Source: GCA-2683135 sp964507445 (lineage in GTDB: Bacteria > Planctomycetota > GCA-002687715). From it: a stretch of DNA of 64,000 nt. A model generated the notes under the pieces. It had not been told where the DNA came from, searched no databases, and saw only the letters and a program-made list of their open reading frames with translations. The stretch covers positions 1-64,000 of the forward strand of contig CAZDQF010000018.1 of the NCBI GenBank assembly GCA_964507445.1, given 5' to 3'. The position numbers and the translations under genes are program-made. How positions within the stretch are numbered: the stretch's first letter is position 1; every line of letters starts with the position of its first letter. Below are positions 33,105 to 41,502 of this stretch, piece after piece.

Positions 33105-34403
33105 ATGAGGATTACAGTGTTCGGGGCGGGTTACGTCGGACTGGTGGCGGGCACGTGCTTCGCCGATTCGGGTAACGACGTTGTGCTCGTGGATGTGGAT
33201 GAGAGTCGGGTCGCCGACCTGAACGGGGGGCGGGTTCCGATTTACGAACCCGGGCTGGAGGAGCTCATTCGCCGCAACGTCACCGAGGAGCGCCTGTCCT
33301 TCACCGCCGACGCCTCCTCGGCGATCCGGGGGGCGGAGGTGATCTTCATCGCTGTCGGGACCCCCATGGGAGATGACGGCAAGGCGGACCTGAAGTACGT
33401 CCTGGAGGTGGCCAGGACCATCGGCCAGAACCTCGAGAACTTCGCCGTGGTCGTGGACAAGTCAACGGTCCCCGTGGGGACCGCGGACCTGGTGCGAGAG
33501 GAGATAGGGAAGCACACCAACCTGGATTTCGAGGTGGTGAGCAATCCGGAGTTCCTCAAGGAGGGCGCCGCCATCGACGACTTCATGAAGCCCGACCGGG
33601 TCGTCATCGGCGCCTCGTCGCAGCGGGCCATGGACGTGATGGCTGACCTCTACGCCCCGTTCGTGCGGACGAACAAGCCGGTCCTCATGATGGACGTGCG
33701 CTCCGCGGAGCTGACCAAGTACGCGGCCAACGCCATGCTCGCGGTCCGCATCTCCTTCATGAACGAGATGGCGCGGCTGTGCGAGCTGCTGGGCGCCAAC
33801 GTGGAGCACGTGCGCAAGGGGATCGGCTCCGACTCGAGGATCGGTTTCCCGTTCCTCTTCCCGGGTCCTGGTTACGGGGGCAGCTGCTTCCCCAAGGACC
33901 TCCAGGCCCTCATGCGGACGGGGCGGGACGTGGGCTACGAACCCTCCATGCTGGGGGCGGCTGAAGACGTGAACGCCGCGCAGAAGCGACGCCTGGCGGA
34001 GAAGGTGGTGGCGCGTCTCGGAGAGGATCTCAGCGGTCGCAACGTCGCCGTCTGGGGCCTCGCGTTCAAGGCCAACACCGACGATATGCGCGAGGCGCCG
34101 GCCATCGTCCTGATCGAGGAGCTGTTGCGGCGGGGCGCGACGGTCCAGGTGACGGACCCGGAAGCTATCGAGAACACCCGCGGTCTCTTCGGCGACCAGA
34201 TCTCGTACTACGAGCGCGACTACGACGCGGTGGAAGGGGCGGACGCCCTGGTCCTGGTCACGGAGTGGTCCCAGTTCCGTCGGCCCAACTTCCGGCTCAT
34301 CATGGAGCTCATGCGGACCCCGGTCATCGTCGATGGCCGCAACCTGTGGTCCAGGGAGTCGCTGGAGGCGCTCGGTTTCCAGTACGACGGCGTCGGGCTC
34401 TGA
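33105..34403 (+). CDS. ugd: UDP-glucose 6-dehydrogenase
   Basis: Oxidises UDP-glucose to UDP-glucuronate with two NAD+, in the cytosol, feeding cell-surface polysaccharide synthesis. The 432-residue length is normal. It begins MRITVFGAGYVGLVAG, the NAD-binding Rossmann loop; FIAVGTPMGDDGKAD and DKSTVPVGT follow, and the catalytic Cys is residue 261 in GYGGSCFPKDL. The last third is the UDP-binding domain (VAVWGLAFKANTDDMREAP). The start at 33105 has GGAG six bases upstream; an in-frame ATG 12 bases earlier has no ribosome site. A UDP-N-acetylmannosamine dehydrogenase is less likely given the sequence pattern. Confidence 0.92.
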   Translation: MRITVFGAGYVGLVAGTCFADSGNDVVLVDVDESRVADLNGGRVPIYEPGLEELIRRNVTEERLSFTADASSAIRGAEVIFIAVGTPMGDDGKADLKYVLEVARTIGQNLENFAVVVDKSTVPVGTADLVREEIGKHTNLDFEVVSNPEFLKEGAAIDDFMKPDRVVIGASSQRAMDVMADLYAPFVRTNKPVLMMDVRSAELTKYAANAMLAVRISFMNEMARLCELLGANVEHVRKGIGSDSRIGFPFLFPGPGYGGSCFPKDLQALMRTGRDVGYEPSMLGAAEDVNAAQKRRLAEKVVARLGEDLSGRNVAVWGLAFKANTDDMREAPAIVLIEELLRRGATVQVTDPEAIENTRGLFGDQISYYERDYDAVEGADALVLVTEWSQFRRPNFRLIMELMRTPVIVDGRNLWSRESLEALGFQYDGVGL

Positions 34404-34413
34404 CCCCGAGGTC

Positions 34414-34971
34414 CTAGCGCGGATACCAGCGGGGGACCAGGCGCCACTGCCGCTCCCTGAACACCAGCTCCATCTCCACGGTCTCGCCGTTGGGCATGAA
34501 GATGGTCGCGCTGCGGTCCACGCGATCCAGGTTCCATGAGGCGAGCCGGGCGTCGTTCTTGCGCGTGTCCGGAGCGAAGTCCTCGGTCATGACGGTCTTG
34601 AACCGCTCCCGGGAGACGCGGGAGACCACGAAGGCGGCGTCCTTCGGGTCCAGCAGGTCCGCCAGGGTCACGTCGCTGCCCTCGATGGGGTGAGCGGCGA
34701 GCTCTTCCGGGGTCGGCGGCCGGAGCTTCGCGTCCTCCCGCAGGCTCGCGAGGAGGAACGTGAGCCGGGCGTCCCCGGCGATCCACAGGTCCCAGTCGAT
34801 GAGGGCGGCGGCGGCTTCTGAGTCCAGTCGGTTGAGCGCTCGGACGAAGGAACGCGCGGCCTCCACGGCGTTGAGGGACTTGGCCTTCTGGGGCCGCGGC
34901 TGCCCTGTCTCCGGCGCCGTGGCGCAGCTGGCAGCCAGCAGGGCCAGGGTGACGCAGAGTGTGCGGGACAT
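34414..34971 (-). CDS. Predicted lipoprotein, function unknown
   Basis: A 185-residue protein beginning MSRTLCVTLALLAASC, a lipoprotein signal with lipobox LAAS-C (Cys16), so it is probably anchored in the membrane on the outer face. The rest is mixed helix and strand with a helical segment (VEAARSFVRALNRLDSEAAAA) and a C-terminal strand pair (VEMELVFRERQWRLVPRWY). That order suggests an NTF2-like/DUF4878-type small fold, which I cannot prove. It converges on ugd with a 10-base gap and is divergent from the anti-sigma-like gene. Confidence 0.65.
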   Translation of the reverse strand: MSRTLCVTLALLAASCATAPETGQPRPQKAKSLNAVEAARSFVRALNRLDSEAAAALIDWDLWIAGDARLTFLLASLREDAKLRPPTPEELAAHPIEGSDVTLADLLDPKDAAFVVSRVSRERFKTVMTEDFAPDTRKNDARLASWNLDRVDRSATIFMPNGETVEMELVFRERQWRLVPRWYPR

Positions 34972-34994
34972 GGCCGCAAGCGTATCATCCCTGC

Positions 34995-35270
34995 GTGCCT
35001 TGCAAGGAGTTGAGCGACGTCGCGTGCCTGGAGTGGGCCCGGTTCGGGGAGACGCGGATCTCGTCCGAGCCCAGCGCGGAGGTGGCCGCTCACCTGCAGG
35101 TCTGCGCCGATTGCAGGCGCAAGGTGGCGGCCTTTGAGGAGATGGAGCGTAAGGTCCATCCCTATGGCGGTCCGGCTCCCGTGGATCGACGTCGCGTCTG
35201 GTTCCGGCGCTGCCGGGCCGCGGTGATCCTGGGCGCGCTCGCCTACGCCTGCTGGCTCATCCTCTTCTGA
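34995..35270 (+). CDS. Small zinc-finger membrane protein, anti-sigma-like
   Basis: A 91-residue protein with a zf-HC2-type N-terminal zinc site (Cys residues near the start, then AEVAAHLQVCADCRRKV, giving H-x3-C-x2-C) and one C-terminal membrane segment (AAVILGALAYACWLILF). Such one-span zinc proteins are usually anti-sigma factors holding an ECF sigma factor at the membrane, but no sigma gene is adjacent. The GTG at 34995 is preferred; an ATG at 34959 would overlap the divergent lipoprotein start. The 3' end overlaps the convergent SprT-like gene by 28 bases. Confidence 0.55.
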   Translation: MPCKELSDVACLEWARFGETRISSEPSAEVAAHLQVCADCRRKVAAFEEMERKVHPYGGPAPVDRRRVWFRRCRAAVILGALAYACWLILF

Positions 35271-36082
35271 GCCGCGCGCTTGAGCTTGGGCCAGCCCGGT
35301 CCGGTCAGCCATCGTTCGTACACGTGGGCGCGCTCCAGGTCCGGGTGCTCCCGTTCGCGGGCGCGCAGCTCCGGGGGGTGCAGCATCATGCGCTCGCCGC
35401 TCGGCCGCGGCGGGAACACCTCGTGCAGGCACTCGTGGAACACCAGGAACTCCAGGTACCACTCCGTGACCCACTGGTGGTCGAGCACCGGGTTGACCAC
35501 GATGAGGTTGCGGGGGGAGCGCTTCTCGTGACGCCCCATGAGCCGACGGGCGATCCGCTCGCCGTAGGAGATGTCCAGGTCCAGGGCGCCTTCGAACCAG
35601 CGGGCGTTGACCCGGTCCAGGATCGCCCGCAGGTCGTGATGCACGCCGGGTTGCAGCTCGGAGTTGCCGGCGGTCTGGGGCGGGGTGGCGGTCTGCTGGT
35701 GGTAGAGGGTGACCATGTGGGACCAGCGGCGACGCTGGACCTTACGGGCTCGGGTCAGGTAGAGCCTGATGGCCGCCTCGGCGATGTCGTCCGGGGCGTT
35801 GCGGAAGCACTGATGCGCGCGCAGCACGGAGCGTCCCTTGCGGTCGGGGCGCAGGGACAGGATCACCGTTCGGTTGCGGGTGTAGCGGATGTCCACCTCC
35901 TGATCGGGGAGGAGGCGGCCGAGGGCGCGCTGGAGCGCGCCGTCTTCGATGACCTCCTCGGACCAGACCGGGGGAGTCGAGGGCAGCAGCGGAGCGTGGC
36001 TGACCTGCATCGGGGAGCGGCGCGGTTCTTCCGGGTCGGGGAACAACTCCAACTGGATGCCGTCGTCCGCGGGAGGCGTCAT
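35243..36082 (-). CDS. SprT-like metalloprotein
   Basis: A 279-residue cytosolic protein with a C-terminal SprT-like zinc domain. The motif FHECLHEVFPP is HExxH with Glu, and the upstream part has LIVVNPVLDHQWVTEWYLEFLVF as the helix before it. The N-terminal part (VDIRYTRNRTVILSLRPD, then HQCFRNAPDDIAEAAIRLYL) is the pattern of YgjP/SprT relatives that act as peptidases or bind DNA-protein complexes. The C-terminal third zinc ligand is not obvious. Function is uncertain. It is divergent from the small zinc-ribbon gene. Confidence 0.6.
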   Translation of the reverse strand: MTPPADDGIQLELFPDPEEPRRSPMQVSHAPLLPSTPPVWSEEVIEDGALQRALGRLLPDQEVDIRYTRNRTVILSLRPDRKGRSVLRAHQCFRNAPDDIAEAAIRLYLTRARKVQRRRWSHMVTLYHQQTATPPQTAGNSELQPGVHHDLRAILDRVNARWFEGALDLDISYGERIARRLMGRHEKRSPRNLIVVNPVLDHQWVTEWYLEFLVFHECLHEVFPPRPSGERMMLHPPELRAREREHPDLERAHVYERWLTGPGWPKLKRAAQKRMSQQA

Positions 36083-36129
36083 GGCGTTATCCTACTACTT
36101 GATTTGGATTCTTCGACGGAGGTCTGGAC

Positions 36130-36456
36130 ATGCCCTCGAAAGCCGTGATCAGCGTCAAGTGCCCGTGTTGTAAGTCCATACTCGAGGTGCAGGTGGAGCA
36201 GGAGCGGGTGATCTCTCATCGAGCAGGGCGTCACCTCAAGCAGGACGCCGGCGACGGTGAGGACATGATGGACGTGGCCCTGCGGGACCAGGCGGACTCC
36301 GCCGACCGCATCGAGGACAAGTTCCTCAAGGCCCAGGACAAACTGCGTAACCAGGAAGACCGCCTGGACCAGATGTTCAAGGACGCCACGGACAAGGCCA
36401 AGGACATGGAGGACGATCCCAACGACCCGTTCAAGGGAGGCAAGCTCTGGGATTGA
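36130..36456 (+). CDS. Small zinc-ribbon/coiled-coil protein, unknown
   Basis: A 108-residue protein with a CPCC zinc-binding knuckle near the N-terminus (VKCPCCKSILEV) and a highly charged helix in the second half (DSADRIEDKFLKAQDKLRNQEDRLD). A good ribosome site GGAGG precedes the ATG. Only one CxxC-like pair is visible, so a full zinc ribbon would need a dimer. It overlaps rlmN by 4 bases (TTGA) and is probably translated with it. I know of no function. Confidence 0.6.
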   Translation: MPSKAVISVKCPCCKSILEVQVEQERVISHRAGRHLKQDAGDGEDMMDVALRDQADSADRIEDKFLKAQDKLRNQEDRLDQMFKDATDKAKDMEDDPNDPFKGGKLWD

Positions 36457-37514
36457 CCCAGTTCAAGGACCTCCGCTTCGACGAGGTCCGCGCGCGCCTG
36501 GAGGAGCACAGGTTGTTGACGCCGGGGCCCCGGATCGCGGAGCAGGCCTACCGCGGCATCCACGGAGCCCTGGCGCCGGACTTCGCCTCCGTCCCCGGCC
36601 TGTCGAAGCGCAAGGTCCCGCGTCTGGAGCAGGTGTTCGCCGTGGACTCCCTGACCATGGAGTCCGTGGAGGTGGCGGAGGACGGCGGCCGGCGGTACGG
36701 CTTTCGACTTCGCGACGGGGCGCTCATCGAGTCCGTCCTGATCCCTCGCCACGACCGTTGGTCTCTCTGCGTCTCGAGCCAGGCCGGCTGCGCGTTGGCC
36801 TGCCAGTTCTGCGCCACCGGGATGCTGGGGCTGAAGCGCAACCTGGAACCCTGGGAGATCGTGGACCAGGTGCTGGCCGTGAGCCGCCACGCCGGTGTCC
36901 GGGTGGGAGGCGTGGTGTTCATGGGCATGGGGGAGCCACTCCAGAACGAGGCGAACGTGCTGCGAGCCTGCTCCGTACTCACCTGCCGCCAGGGGCTGCA
37001 GATCAGTCCCAGGAGGATCCGCATCTCCACCGCGGGCATGGTGCCCGCCATCCATCGCTTCGCCGACGCCCGCCACCGCATGGAGCTGGTGTTCAGCCTG
37101 GTGTCGGCGGTGCCGGAGAAGCGGGCCCGCCTGATGCCGATCCAGGGGACCTACGGCTTTGATTCCCTGCTGGAGGCCATCCGGGCCTATGCGGCGTCGC
37201 GGCCGGGCAGGCACGTGACCCTGGAGTACATCGCCATCCGCGACCTGACCCTGGGGGAGGAGGACACGGAGGCCATCCGCCGCCACCTCACGGGCTTCCC
37301 CTTCATCCTCAACGTGATCCCCCTCAATCCCGTGCCCGGGTCCGGTCTCAAGGCCCCCACCCGGACGGAGGTGAAGGCCTGGACCGAGGGCCTGCGCCCC
37401 CTGGGTTTTCCCGTCAAGGTGCGGTGGAGCGTGGGCCGGGACCGGTTCGCCGGATGCGGGCAGCTGGGGGCGGCGTTGACAGTGGACCCGCTTCCTCAGT
37501 CTCCCTGGAGGTGA
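36453..37514 (+). CDS. rlmN: 23S rRNA (adenine-2503-C2)-methyltransferase RlmN
   Basis: A radical SAM enzyme that methylates C2 of A2503 in 23S rRNA and A37 of some tRNAs. The 353-residue protein has the cluster motif CALACQFC (Cys113, 117, 120), the Gly-rich VVFMGMGEPLQN, and a late Cys in RFAGCGQLGAAL that matches the conserved catalytic Cys of RlmN. The start is TTG at 36453, overlapping the previous stop; GGGAGG lies 12 bases upstream. Length and order fit the family well. Confidence 0.93.
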   Translation: MTQFKDLRFDEVRARLEEHRLLTPGPRIAEQAYRGIHGALAPDFASVPGLSKRKVPRLEQVFAVDSLTMESVEVAEDGGRRYGFRLRDGALIESVLIPRHDRWSLCVSSQAGCALACQFCATGMLGLKRNLEPWEIVDQVLAVSRHAGVRVGGVVFMGMGEPLQNEANVLRACSVLTCRQGLQISPRRIRISTAGMVPAIHRFADARHRMELVFSLVSAVPEKRARLMPIQGTYGFDSLLEAIRAYAASRPGRHVTLEYIAIRDLTLGEEDTEAIRRHLTGFPFILNVIPLNPVPGSGLKAPTRTEVKAWTEGLRPLGFPVKVRWSVGRDRFAGCGQLGAALTVDPLPQSPWR

Positions 37515-37558
37515 CCGCCGGCTTGCGGTAACGTCCCTCCATCTCACGGAGTTGTCCC

Positions 37559-37828
37559 ATGTCCGAATCCGCAGGCCCTTTCATCCGCTACACCAAGACC
37601 TTCAAGAAGTACACGGGCGAGTTCGAGCCCCGGGTCGTGGACCATATCCGGGAGTGGGCGCAGACCAGTGAGGTGCTGGCCTTCCACGAGGACAACTCCA
37701 TCGTCAAGGTGACGGACTCCAAGGAGCGGGTGGACGGGTTGCTGGCGACCCTCAAGGAGCGCTTCAACTACATCCCTCCCGAAGATCGGGAGGACACCTC
37801 GTCGGAGGACGAGGCCGAGGACTCCTGA
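37559..37828 (+). CDS. Small conserved-looking protein, unknown
   Basis: An 89-residue cytosolic protein that I do not recognise. It reads as an alpha/beta unit (RYTKTFKKYTGEFEPRVVDHI, then EVLAFHEDNSIVKVTDSKERVD) with an acidic tail (DTSSEDEAEDS). GGAG stands seven bases before the ATG. It follows rlmN after about 44 bases on the same strand and may be cotranscribed. Confidence 0.55.
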   Translation: MSESAGPFIRYTKTFKKYTGEFEPRVVDHIREWAQTSEVLAFHEDNSIVKVTDSKERVDGLLATLKERFNYIPPEDREDTSSEDEAEDS

Positions 37829-37895
37829 GCCAGGGTCCTGGCCCCGCCACTGAGGGCGGGAGCCCCGCGGTCGATACCGCGCCCGACCCGGGTCC

Positions 37896-38654
37896 CTACA
37901 GCTCGCGGACCCAGATGTTCCGATAGCGGACCGGGTTGCCGTGGTCCTGCAGCTTGATGGGGCCGTCTCCGTGCTTGGAGTAGGTGGCGACCCGGCGATG
38001 GGTGGTGCCGCCGATGAAGCTGCGGTTGTTCTGCACCACGATGCCGTTGTGGATCACCGTGACGGTGGCCGGGCTGGAGACCTTGCCTTCATCATCGAAG
38101 CGGGGTGCGCGGAACACGATGTCGTAGGTCTGCCACTCCCCGGGGCCGCGGCAGGCGTTCGCCAGGGGCGGGTGCTGCCCGTAGAGGGCGGCGGCCTGAC
38201 CGTCCGCGTAGGACTTGTTCTCGAAGGAGTCCAGCACCTGGACCTCGTATCGACCGCAGAGGAAGACGCCGCTGTTGCCTCGACCCTGGGACTTGCCCTT
38301 GACCTGCTCGGGGGCGGCCCACTCCAGGTGGAGCTGAAAGTCGCCGAACTTGTCCCGCGTCGCGATCTCGCCGGTCCCGTTGACCTCCATGTAGCCGTCC
38401 TGGAGCTTCCACGACGCCTTGCCGCCGCGGCCGGTCCACTTGCTCAGGTCCTTGCCGTCGAACAGCACCACCGCGTCCTCGGGGCGGGTCATGGCGACGA
38501 ACGGTCCCGGCTCCACCACCGGGGGATTGGGGCGCGCCTTGTCGTGGACCTTCCACTTCTGGCCCGGGATGACGGGGGTGTCGTCGTAGCCTTCGCCCTG
38601 AGCGCAGACGACGGCGGCGAGGAGGGGGAGGAGCAGGATACGCACGCAGTTCAT
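37896..38654 (-). CDS. Secreted DUF1080 protein (3-keto-disaccharide hydrolase family)
   Basis: A 252-residue exported protein with one DUF1080 domain. The start at 38654 has AAGGAG about six bases upstream and begins a signal peptide MNCVRILLLPLLAAVVCAQG. Family hallmarks are VVLFDGKDLSKWTGRGGKAS, NSGVFLCGRYEVQVLDS and the C-terminal YRNIWVREL. These concanavalin-like domains bind or cleave 3-keto-glycosides in envelope sugar degradation. It stands alone here, unlike the multidomain copy at 28238-31162. Confidence 0.85.
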   Translation of the reverse strand: MNCVRILLLPLLAAVVCAQGEGYDDTPVIPGQKWKVHDKARPNPPVVEPGPFVAMTRPEDAVVLFDGKDLSKWTGRGGKASWKLQDGYMEVNGTGEIATRDKFGDFQLHLEWAAPEQVKGKSQGRGNSGVFLCGRYEVQVLDSFENKSYADGQAAALYGQHPPLANACRGPGEWQTYDIVFRAPRFDDEGKVSSPATVTVIHNGIVVQNNRSFIGGTTHRRVATYSKHGDGPIKLQDHGNPVRYRNIWVREL

Positions 38655-38734
38655 GAGGTTCTCCTTGAGGGCCGCAAAGCCTAACGGAGGAGCGGCGCCC
38701 CGTGATCCGCCGTGGAGCAAAAAACGCCAGCGGT

Positions 38735-40168
38735 TCAGCCCTGGGGATCGCGGATCACCAGGAGGCGGATTTCGGTCATGTCCTCCATGGCGAACCGGAC
38801 CCCCTCGCGGCCGATGCCCGAGTCCTTGACGCCGCCGTAAGGCATGTGGTCCACGCGCCAGGACGGCACGTCTCCGATCACCACACCGCCCACCTCGAGC
38901 GTGTCCCAGGCCCGCCGGGCCTTGTAGAGGTCCCGTGTGAACACTCCGGCCTGGAGCCCGAACACCGAGTCATTGACCTGGGCCAGGGCTTCGTCGAAGT
39001 CGGTGAAGGAGGAGAGCACCGCCACCGGACCGAAGGCCTCTCCGGCGCACACCTGAGCGTCCCTCGGGGCGTCCTCCAGGAGAGTGGGTTCCAGCATGGC
39101 GCCGTCGCGGCCGCCGCCGCACAGCACCCTGGCGCCGCCCTCCACTGCCTCGTTGATCCAGCGGTGCAGGCGAGCGGCTTCGCCCTCGGAGATCATGGGA
39201 CCGATGAAGGTGGCCTCGTCCTTGGGGTCCCCCGCGACCAGGGCCTCCGTGGCGTCCACCAGGGCCTCTCGGAAGGACCCCATGACCCGCTCGTGGACCA
39301 TGATCCGTTGAACCCCGATGCAGCTCTGGCCCGACTGGTAGAAGGCGCCGATGATGATGCGCTGGACCGCGTCGTCCAGGTCCGCGTCCTCGTCCACCAC
39401 GCAGGCGGCGTTGCCGCCCAGTTCCAGCACCACCTTCTTCTTGCCTGCGCGGGCCTTGAGCTGCCAGCCCACGTCCGGTGAACCGGTGAAGGAGAGCAGC
39501 CTGAGCCGGTCGTCGGTGGTGAACAGGCCGGCTCCCTCGCGGCTGCAGGGGAGGATGGAGAAGGCGCCCTCGGGGAGGTCGCACTCGGCCAGGATCTCTC
39601 CGATCATCAGGGCGCCGACGGGGGTGAGGCTGGCCGGCTTCAACACGAACGGACACCCCGCGGCGATGGCGGGAGCCACCTTGTGGGCGACCAGGTTCAA
39701 CGGGAAGTTGAACGGCGAGATGAAGGAGCACGCGCCTACCGGGACGCGCTTCCACATGCCGGAGTAGCCGTGGGCGCGGGGCGAGATGTCCATGGTCATG
39801 ACCTCGCCGGTGCCGCGGACGGCCTCCGCCGCGGCCACCCGGAAGGTGTCGATGAGCCGCTCCACCTCTCCGCGGCTGTCCTTGATGGGCTTGCCCGCTT
39901 CGACGCACAGGGTGATGGCGAGCTCCTCCGCCCGCTCCCTGAACCGGGCGGCGCAGTGCTCCAGGACCTGCTGGCGTCGATAGGCGGGGAGCGCCGCCAT
40001 GGCTCCCTCCGCGGAAGCGGCGGCGCCGATGGCAGCGCTGATGGCGGTCTCGTCCGCCAGGGCCACCCGGGTGGCGACGTCTCCGCTGTACTTGTCCGTG
40101 ACCGTCAGGTCCGTGTTGGCCTGGACCGGTCGGTTGGCGAGCCAGTAGGGATAGGAGTCGGCCAGCAT
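38735..40168 (-). CDS. Aldehyde dehydrogenase family protein
   Basis: A 477-residue NAD(P)-dependent cytosolic dehydrogenase. The fold shows FISPFNFPLNLVAHK, the cofactor loop FTGSPDVGW, the general base Glu in LELGGN and the catalytic Cys in QSGQSCIGVQR. The C-terminus has PYGGVKDSGIGREG, the usual dimer contact segment. Substrate is not readable from sequence. It is the last gene after the molybdenum hydroxylase set on the same strand, 80 bases from the small Cys-rich gene. Aldehyde oxidation next to a molybdenum hydroxylase suggests shared work on a small carbonyl substrate, which is inference. Confidence 0.88.
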   Translation of the reverse strand: MLADSYPYWLANRPVQANTDLTVTDKYSGDVATRVALADETAISAAIGAAASAEGAMAALPAYRRQQVLEHCAARFRERAEELAITLCVEAGKPIKDSRGEVERLIDTFRVAAAEAVRGTGEVMTMDISPRAHGYSGMWKRVPVGACSFISPFNFPLNLVAHKVAPAIAAGCPFVLKPASLTPVGALMIGEILAECDLPEGAFSILPCSREGAGLFTTDDRLRLLSFTGSPDVGWQLKARAGKKKVVLELGGNAACVVDEDADLDDAVQRIIIGAFYQSGQSCIGVQRIMVHERVMGSFREALVDATEALVAGDPKDEATFIGPMISEGEAARLHRWINEAVEGGARVLCGGGRDGAMLEPTLLEDAPRDAQVCAGEAFGPVAVLSSFTDFDEALAQVNDSVFGLQAGVFTRDLYKARRAWDTLEVGGVVIGDVPSWRVDHMPYGGVKDSGIGREGVRFAMEDMTEIRLLVIRDPQG

Positions 40169-40248
40169 GGTGCGGTCTCCGGGGTCCGCCCCGCGGAGGG
40201 CGTCGGCCTTCCGCGGGGGGCCCGCTCACGGGACAGCGACGGCGGTGA

Positions 40249-40503
40249 TCACGCGTCGGGGATCGTGAGGCGTTGGACGCAGCAAGGCCGTCCCGGCCTG
40301 CAGGCGTCCGGTGCCACCTCGTTCCCGTCCGGGCCCAGGGGCATCTGGTTCAGGGCGCACCAGTAGTGGGCCGTCTCCACGCCGTCGAACTCCTCCACCC
40401 GGTCGTGGTCCAGGTCTTCGGACGCCATGTACATGGTCTTGGCGCACAGGTGCTCGCAAGCGTCGTGGGGGAGTCGTCCGCGTTCCGGTCGGTAGTTGGA
40501 CAT
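40249..40503 (-). CDS. Small Cys-rich protein of the molybdenum hydroxylase operon
   Basis: An 84-residue protein with seven Cys: a CEHLC pair near the start, one in HYWCAL, then ACRPGRPCC toward the C-terminus. The spacing could hold an Fe-S cluster or zinc, but no known domain is recognised. There is no signal peptide. Its ATG overlaps the stop of the FAD subunit in TGATG, and the site GGGAGG inside that gene's last codons serves as its ribosome site. It is therefore part of the same operon and may be an accessory or electron-transfer protein. Confidence 0.65.
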   Translation of the reverse strand: MSNYRPERGRLPHDACEHLCAKTMYMASEDLDHDRVEEFDGVETAHYWCALNQMPLGPDGNEVAPDACRPGRPCCVQRLTIPDA

Positions 40504-41501
40504 CACTTGCCTCCCTTGGCTCGGCGGGCCGCCTCGATCAGGGTGTGGGCGACCGTGGCCTTCAACATGCGGATCTTGTACTTGTTGTCACGCAGCGGGG
40601 TGGCGTCGGCGACGGCTGCTTCGCCGGCCTTCCGGGCCAGCTCCTCGGAGAAGGGCTTTCCTCTGAGGACCGCCTCCGCCTCCTCACGGCGCATGGGGAC
40701 CGGGGCCACGGCGGAGATCACCAGTCGCACGTCCTTGACCCGGTCCCCGGACAGGTCCACCCGGGCGGCGGCGTTGGTCAGGGCCCAGTCGTAGGACTGC
40801 TTCTCGCGCACCTCGATGTAGGCGGACCCGGAGCCGGCCTCGCTGCGCCGGTAGGTGACGCCGGTCACCAGGTCGTCGTCTTCCAGCACCGTCTCCTTGC
40901 TCATGTCCTCTTCCGGGAGGACCCAGAACTCGTCGATGCCGATGTCCCGGCTCCTGCCGTTGGCTCCCATGACGTGGACCTTGGCGTCGTGGGCCCACAG
41001 GGCCGGCGCCAGGTTCGAAGGGTGGACGATGTTGCAGGTGACGTTCTCGAAGATGGCGTGGTACTTGTTCTCGCCCTCCTGGGCGTAGCAGGTCTCGCCG
41101 CCCTTCTTGGAGCAGGGATAGTCGGGGTGGCGGAAGTACCAGCAGCGGGGCCGCTGGCAGAGGTTGCCGCCCACCGTGGCCTTGTTGCGGATGAGCGGCG
41201 TGCCCGTGCGGGCGGCGGCGTCCGCCACCGCCATGCCGGTGCTCTGGACGACCTCGCTGGCCGCCACGTCGGCGATGGTGGTGGTGGCGCCCATCCAGAC
41301 GCCGCGGCTGCGGTTCTCCTTGATGCCGGCGAAGTCGCTCACGTCGTCCAGGGAGACGATGCTGGAAGGCGCCGTCAGGTGGTCCTTCATGAGGGTCACC
41401 AGATCGGTGCCCCCCGCCTTCGGGCGGGCACCCTTCACCTTCTTCATCACGTCACGGACGTCGTCCGTGGAGGCGGCGACGTAGTAGTCGAAGTTCTTCA
41501 T
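40503..41501 (-). CDS. Molybdenum hydroxylase FAD-binding subunit
   Basis: A 332-residue medium subunit of the xanthine dehydrogenase/CO dehydrogenase family. The N-terminus FDYYVAASTDDVRDVMKKV opens the FAD domain. GGTDLVTLMK and ATVGGNLCQRPRCWYFRHP bind FAD; the C-terminal part (RDVRLVISAVAPVP-like segment) is the CODH-type end domain. FAD passes electrons from the Fe-S subunit to NAD or another acceptor. It sits one base downstream of the large subunit gene and shares its last coding bases with the start of the Cys-rich gene. Confidence 0.9.
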   Translation of the reverse strand: MKNFDYYVAASTDDVRDVMKKVKGARPKAGGTDLVTLMKDHLTAPSSIVSLDDVSDFAGIKENRSRGVWMGATTTIADVAASEVVQSTGMAVADAAARTGTPLIRNKATVGGNLCQRPRCWYFRHPDYPCSKKGGETCYAQEGENKYHAIFENVTCNIVHPSNLAPALWAHDAKVHVMGANGRSRDIGIDEFWVLPEEDMSKETVLEDDDLVTGVTYRRSEAGSGSAYIEVREKQSYDWALTNAAARVDLSGDRVKDVRLVISAVAPVPMRREEAEAVLRGKPFSEELARKAGEAAVADATPLRDNKYKIRMLKATVAHTLIEAARRAKGGK

Positions 41502-41502
41502 C

